Below, in pieces: positions 62,006 to 64,000 of a stretch of 64,000 nt of DNA. Source of the DNA: Daejeonella sp. JGW-45 (GTDB taxonomy: Bacteria > Bacteroidota > Bacteroidia > Sphingobacteriales > Sphingobacteriaceae). The stretch is taken from positions 186,001 through 250,000 of the forward strand of contig NZ_JARKNC010000001.1 in assembly GCF_029360805.1 (NCBI RefSeq), read 5' to 3'. The notes below the pieces were generated by a model. The model was given only the letters and a program-made list of their open reading frames with translations, was not told the DNA's origin and made no database searches. Numbering within the stretch: the stretch's first letter is position 1; every line of letters begins with the position of its first letter. The position numbers and the translations under genes are program-made.

Positions 62006-62623
62006 ATGTCTGAGCTTGAACTCAATTACAAAGATCAGCTAATTTACTTATCCATCAGGTCGTTTTACAACACAAAAGATAAATACTGTTACCCAAGTTA
62101 TAAAGCGATAGCGAAGAGAGCAGGTGTATCAGATAAAACTGTTTCAGCTTCTGTGAAGCGTCTGGATGCTGCAAAAATGCTTGAGATTTGGAAGGTTGGC
62201 AAAAGCAGACATTATCATGCGTATAAGTTTCCTGAATCAGACTGTATGCAGAAGATACCATACGCCATACTGGAAATCCCAGATCTGACAATGCATGAAA
62301 GGAGTATGTTGATTACGCTTTTTGAATATTTGAACGAGGACTATAAGACTCATTTAACGATCACAGAGTTAGAAACTGCGTCTGGCGAGAGTTACAAGAC
62401 TATTAATACTCAGCTCAAGTCACTTCAAATGAAAGGCTATATCACCGTAAAACCAGAGGAGATTGATAATGAGCGAACTTTGATTAGGGCCATTTGTATT
62501 TCAGACAACTTGAAATCTCTGCTCCCGGACAAGCTTGAAGAGGTGAAGGCTACAATTAACAGTTCAGATCGATCAGAAAACATAATGGAGATGGCTATGA
62601 AGCTAGTTAGAGGTGATCGTTGA
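62006..62623 (+). CDS. Helix-turn-helix replication-initiator-like protein
   Basis: A 205-residue protein from ATG 62006; the frame is open back to an ATG at 61919, but MSELELNYKDQLIYLSIRSF is the natural start of the domain. A first winged helix-turn-helix is at about 20-75 (CYPSYKAIAKRAGVSDKTVS), a second at about 115-170 (THLTITELETASGESYKTIN). This double-winged-helix design is shared with plasmid and element replication initiators and with HTH proteins of ICEs. It is divergent from the preceding genes and downstream of the dyad at 61730. Confidence 0.75.
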   Translation: MSELELNYKDQLIYLSIRSFYNTKDKYCYPSYKAIAKRAGVSDKTVSASVKRLDAAKMLEIWKVGKSRHYHAYKFPESDCMQKIPYAILEIPDLTMHERSMLITLFEYLNEDYKTHLTITELETASGESYKTINTQLKSLQMKGYITVKPEEIDNERTLIRAICISDNLKSLLPDKLEEVKATINSSDRSENIMEMAMKLVRGDR

Positions 62624-62639
62624 GATCATCCTTGCGTTA

Positions 62640-62669
62640 TTACTTTAAAAGTTTAGGCTTTTAAAGTAA
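62640..62669 (+). terminator. 12-bp perfect stem-loop after the HTH gene
   Basis: TTACTTTAAAAG (62640-62651) and CTTTTAAAGTAA (62658-62669) are a perfect inverted repeat with a 6-base loop. It follows the HTH protein stop by 16 bases. The left arm is the companion-repeat motif seen elsewhere in the island. Confidence 0.68.
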
Positions 62670-62776
62670 CTGGTAAACTTGACCCACTTATCAGTCAAAC
62701 GAATGCTTTTGCTCAAAAGAGTGCAAAAAGTACGTTTTTGCAACATAAGCAACCAGAAACTCACTTTAAACAAGAA

Positions 62777-62796
62777 AACCTGCGAAATCGCAGGTT
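62777..62796 (-). terminator. Stem-loop terminator of the helicase gene
   Basis: On the minus strand AACCTGCGA and TCGCAGGTT (62777-62796) pair around two bases and are followed by TTCTTGTTT. This fits an intrinsic terminator for the helicase gene, placed beyond the 67-bp repeat copy C. Confidence 0.6.
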
Positions 62797-62804
62797 CTAT
62801 CACT

Positions 62805-62871
62805 TGTCCTTTTTTTTCGAGATGAACTTATATTTCACTATAGTAGAGGTGATATCCCATATTTTAGGACA
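62805..62871. repeat. 67-bp dispersed repeat, copy C
   Basis: TGTCCT (62805-62810) to AGGACA (62866-62871), 67 bases, with ACTT at offset 21 and CTATAG at offset 33 exactly as in the copies at 44444 and 45453. It is 6 bases downstream of the helicase gene stop and upstream of its terminator, so it is probably part of the 3' untranslated region. Confidence 0.7.
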
Positions 62872-62876
62872 GGTTA

Positions 62877-64000
62877 TTATGCGACTTTTAAAATAGAATA
62901 CAACCTCCTAGCTATCTTGATGACTTCTTTTCTCTTGCCTTGATCGTTCGTTGGTTTGTGAATTTTCAACTCAAACATCTTTAGATCATCAAGATCTGTC
63001 GCGAATGCAATCAACCTTGATCCATCCGGTTTCTTAAGTTCCAGTTCGTCATATATTACTTGTAATATAGTTTTAATCTCTTTCTTGGTGTAATCTCTCA
63101 ATTCGAAGCGTTGATCTATCAGTGATCTTTTCTTTGCTTCCTGGTTGCTGTTGCTTATTGTAACTAATGCTGCCTTCATTGCTTCTGGTTCATAATTTAA
63201 TTCTTCAAGCATCTCCCTCCCAAGTATGTGATATGCATGAAATAGGTCTGCATAGAATGTCTTTAATTTAATTATCTCTCGTTGTGCCGTTCCATAGTGA
63301 TAGGTGTCAGGTGCGGCGTTGTAGGCTTCATATATGTCAATTACTTGCTTGTAAATTGAGCTTTTTGATCGCCAAGAGGTCTTCAGCTTCGGTAAGGAAT
63401 AATAAATTAATTCTGTATCATAGTTGCAGCTCTCCCAGCATAACTTAATATCTTCAATGGTATTATAGTGCCTTTTAAATGTGTTAGCGTAAACATGTTG
63501 ATCAATCTTGTAGGTATTAAGCTCTGCTACCCCTTTCTCGATATCACTGAATTTCTTGATATAAGAAATCATGTCAAAGCCATCAGGTATGCCATCTTGA
63601 ACACGTTCATTATATCGTTTGATGTCATATTCAGCTGATATTGTTAGTTCCTTTAAAACGGATTCTGGTTTTAGCATACATGGTTCTTTTAATGTGTTTG
63701 TAATATGAATGATCTGATTTGGTTTTTCTCCGAGGTCCAACCGTAACCTGCCTATGGCTTGTTTGCCTCGGTAATCGATACCGACCAGTGAATGAGGTAC
63801 ACTTGTATCGGTTACTAGTATTATACTATCTGTAATTTTGCCTTCGATGTCAAACCCTTCGTAGTATCTACAAGTAAAGAAATTAACCCTCTTAATGGTT
63901 TCTTTATTTACCTCACTTTTAAAATGTGGAGCCAAGTCACCTAAGTTGGTCATGTTCTTCTCATCGTCTCTGCAAAAAATGCTGAAATCCGTTAATCCTG
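62877..64000 (-). CDS. Helicase C-terminal region, 5' end outside window
   Basis: The frame is open to the window edge (15 more codons beyond the ATG at 63953), so the gene begins outside. About 373 residues are visible. VNFFTCRYYEGFDI and then GIDYRGKQAIGRLRLDLG resemble motifs V and VI of superfamily-2 DEAD/DEAH helicases (QAIGRxR). The C-terminal 250 residues are helical and not assigned. It is probably the end of a large DEAD/DEAH-like helicase of the island. It carries copy C of the 67-bp repeat at its 3' side. Confidence 0.75.
   Translation of the reverse strand, partial: GLTDFSIFCRDDEKNMTNLGDLAPHFKSEVNKETIKRVNFFTCRYYEGFDIEGKITDSIILVTDTSVPHSLVGIDYRGKQAIGRLRLDLGEKPNQIIHITNTLKEPCMLKPESVLKELTISAEYDIKRYNERVQDGIPDGFDMISYIKKFSDIEKGVAELNTYKIDQHVYANTFKRHYNTIEDIKLCWESCNYDTELIYYSLPKLKTSWRSKSSIYKQVIDIYEAYNAAPDTYHYGTAQREIIKLKTFYADLFHAYHILGREMLEELNYEPEAMKAALVTISNSNQEAKKRSLIDQRFELRDYTKKEIKTILQVIYDELELKKPDGSRLIAFATDLDDLKMFELKIHKPTNDQGKRKEVIKIARRLYSILKVA

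Overview
The window reads as chromosome of a Bacteroidota species, most likely Sphingobacteriales (Pedobacter/Mucilaginibacter-like). Evidence: paired FecI sigma/FecR anti-sigma genes feeding SusC/SusD outer-membrane systems, TAnnTTTG promoter boxes, weak or absent Shine-Dalgarno sites, DUF4625/DUF305/DUF4157 families, and starch-utilisation-type lipoproteins. The genus is an inference from gene style, not from a marker gene.

Region 1 (1-16.8 kb): a FecI/FecR pair (the sigma gene is cut by the window edge) controls a SusC/SusD pair. These are followed on the same strand by a CBM9-like/PKD secreted protein, a large secreted protein ending in a MIP18 (DUF59)-like domain, a PQQ dehydrogenase with an inserted cytochrome c domain, an SDR dehydrogenase and a creatininase-family amidohydrolase. 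Together they look like an uptake-and-oxidation locus for an unidentified polyol/sugar-like substrate. A chromate module follows: a ChrB-type domain fused to an AraC helix-turn-helix, a small secreted protein and ChrA.

Region 2 (16.9-31.6 kb): a ceramidase-like hydrolase, a SnoaL-like protein, a cupin anti-sigma protein, two ferritin-like proteins, an ECF sigma/RskA-type pair, HicAB toxin-antitoxin, YdeI/DUF1905-like and DUF6134-like proteins, two SDR enzymes, and a second FecI/FecR pair whose third gene is an STN-domain protein carrying beta-type repeats instead of a TonB barrel.

Region 3 (31.7-43.3 kb): a metal-acquisition operon (His-rich small protein, TonB receptor, two DUF4625 lipoproteins, AztD-like propeller), a 370-bp nested-palindrome element with about 40-bp terminal inverted repeats, a DUF305 lipoprotein, an M14 carboxypeptidase, a toroid glycan-active lipoprotein and a DUF4157 protein that ends in an ADP-ribosyltransferase-like domain.

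Region 4 (43.4-64.0 kb): a clearly more AT-rich genomic island that runs past the window end. It starts near a decayed tRNA-Val-like sequence and a RadC-type JAB gene. It holds a tight five-gene operon (EcoRI-type adenine methylase, DUF262-HNH, DUF262, DUF3696 AAA ATPase, unknown partner), a CBASS operon with an S-4TM-type pore effector, and a second CBASS operon encoding a CdnE-like cyclase and a TIR-STING effector. Several uncharacterised genes, a replication-type HTH protein and the C-terminal part of a helicase follow. A dispersed 67-bp repeat with TGTCCT/AGGACA ends occurs three times, each time just downstream of a minus-strand island gene, and a 176-bp structured element and a GC-rich coding-like patch are unexplained. 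The CBASS pair and the five-gene operon are the most notable contents.
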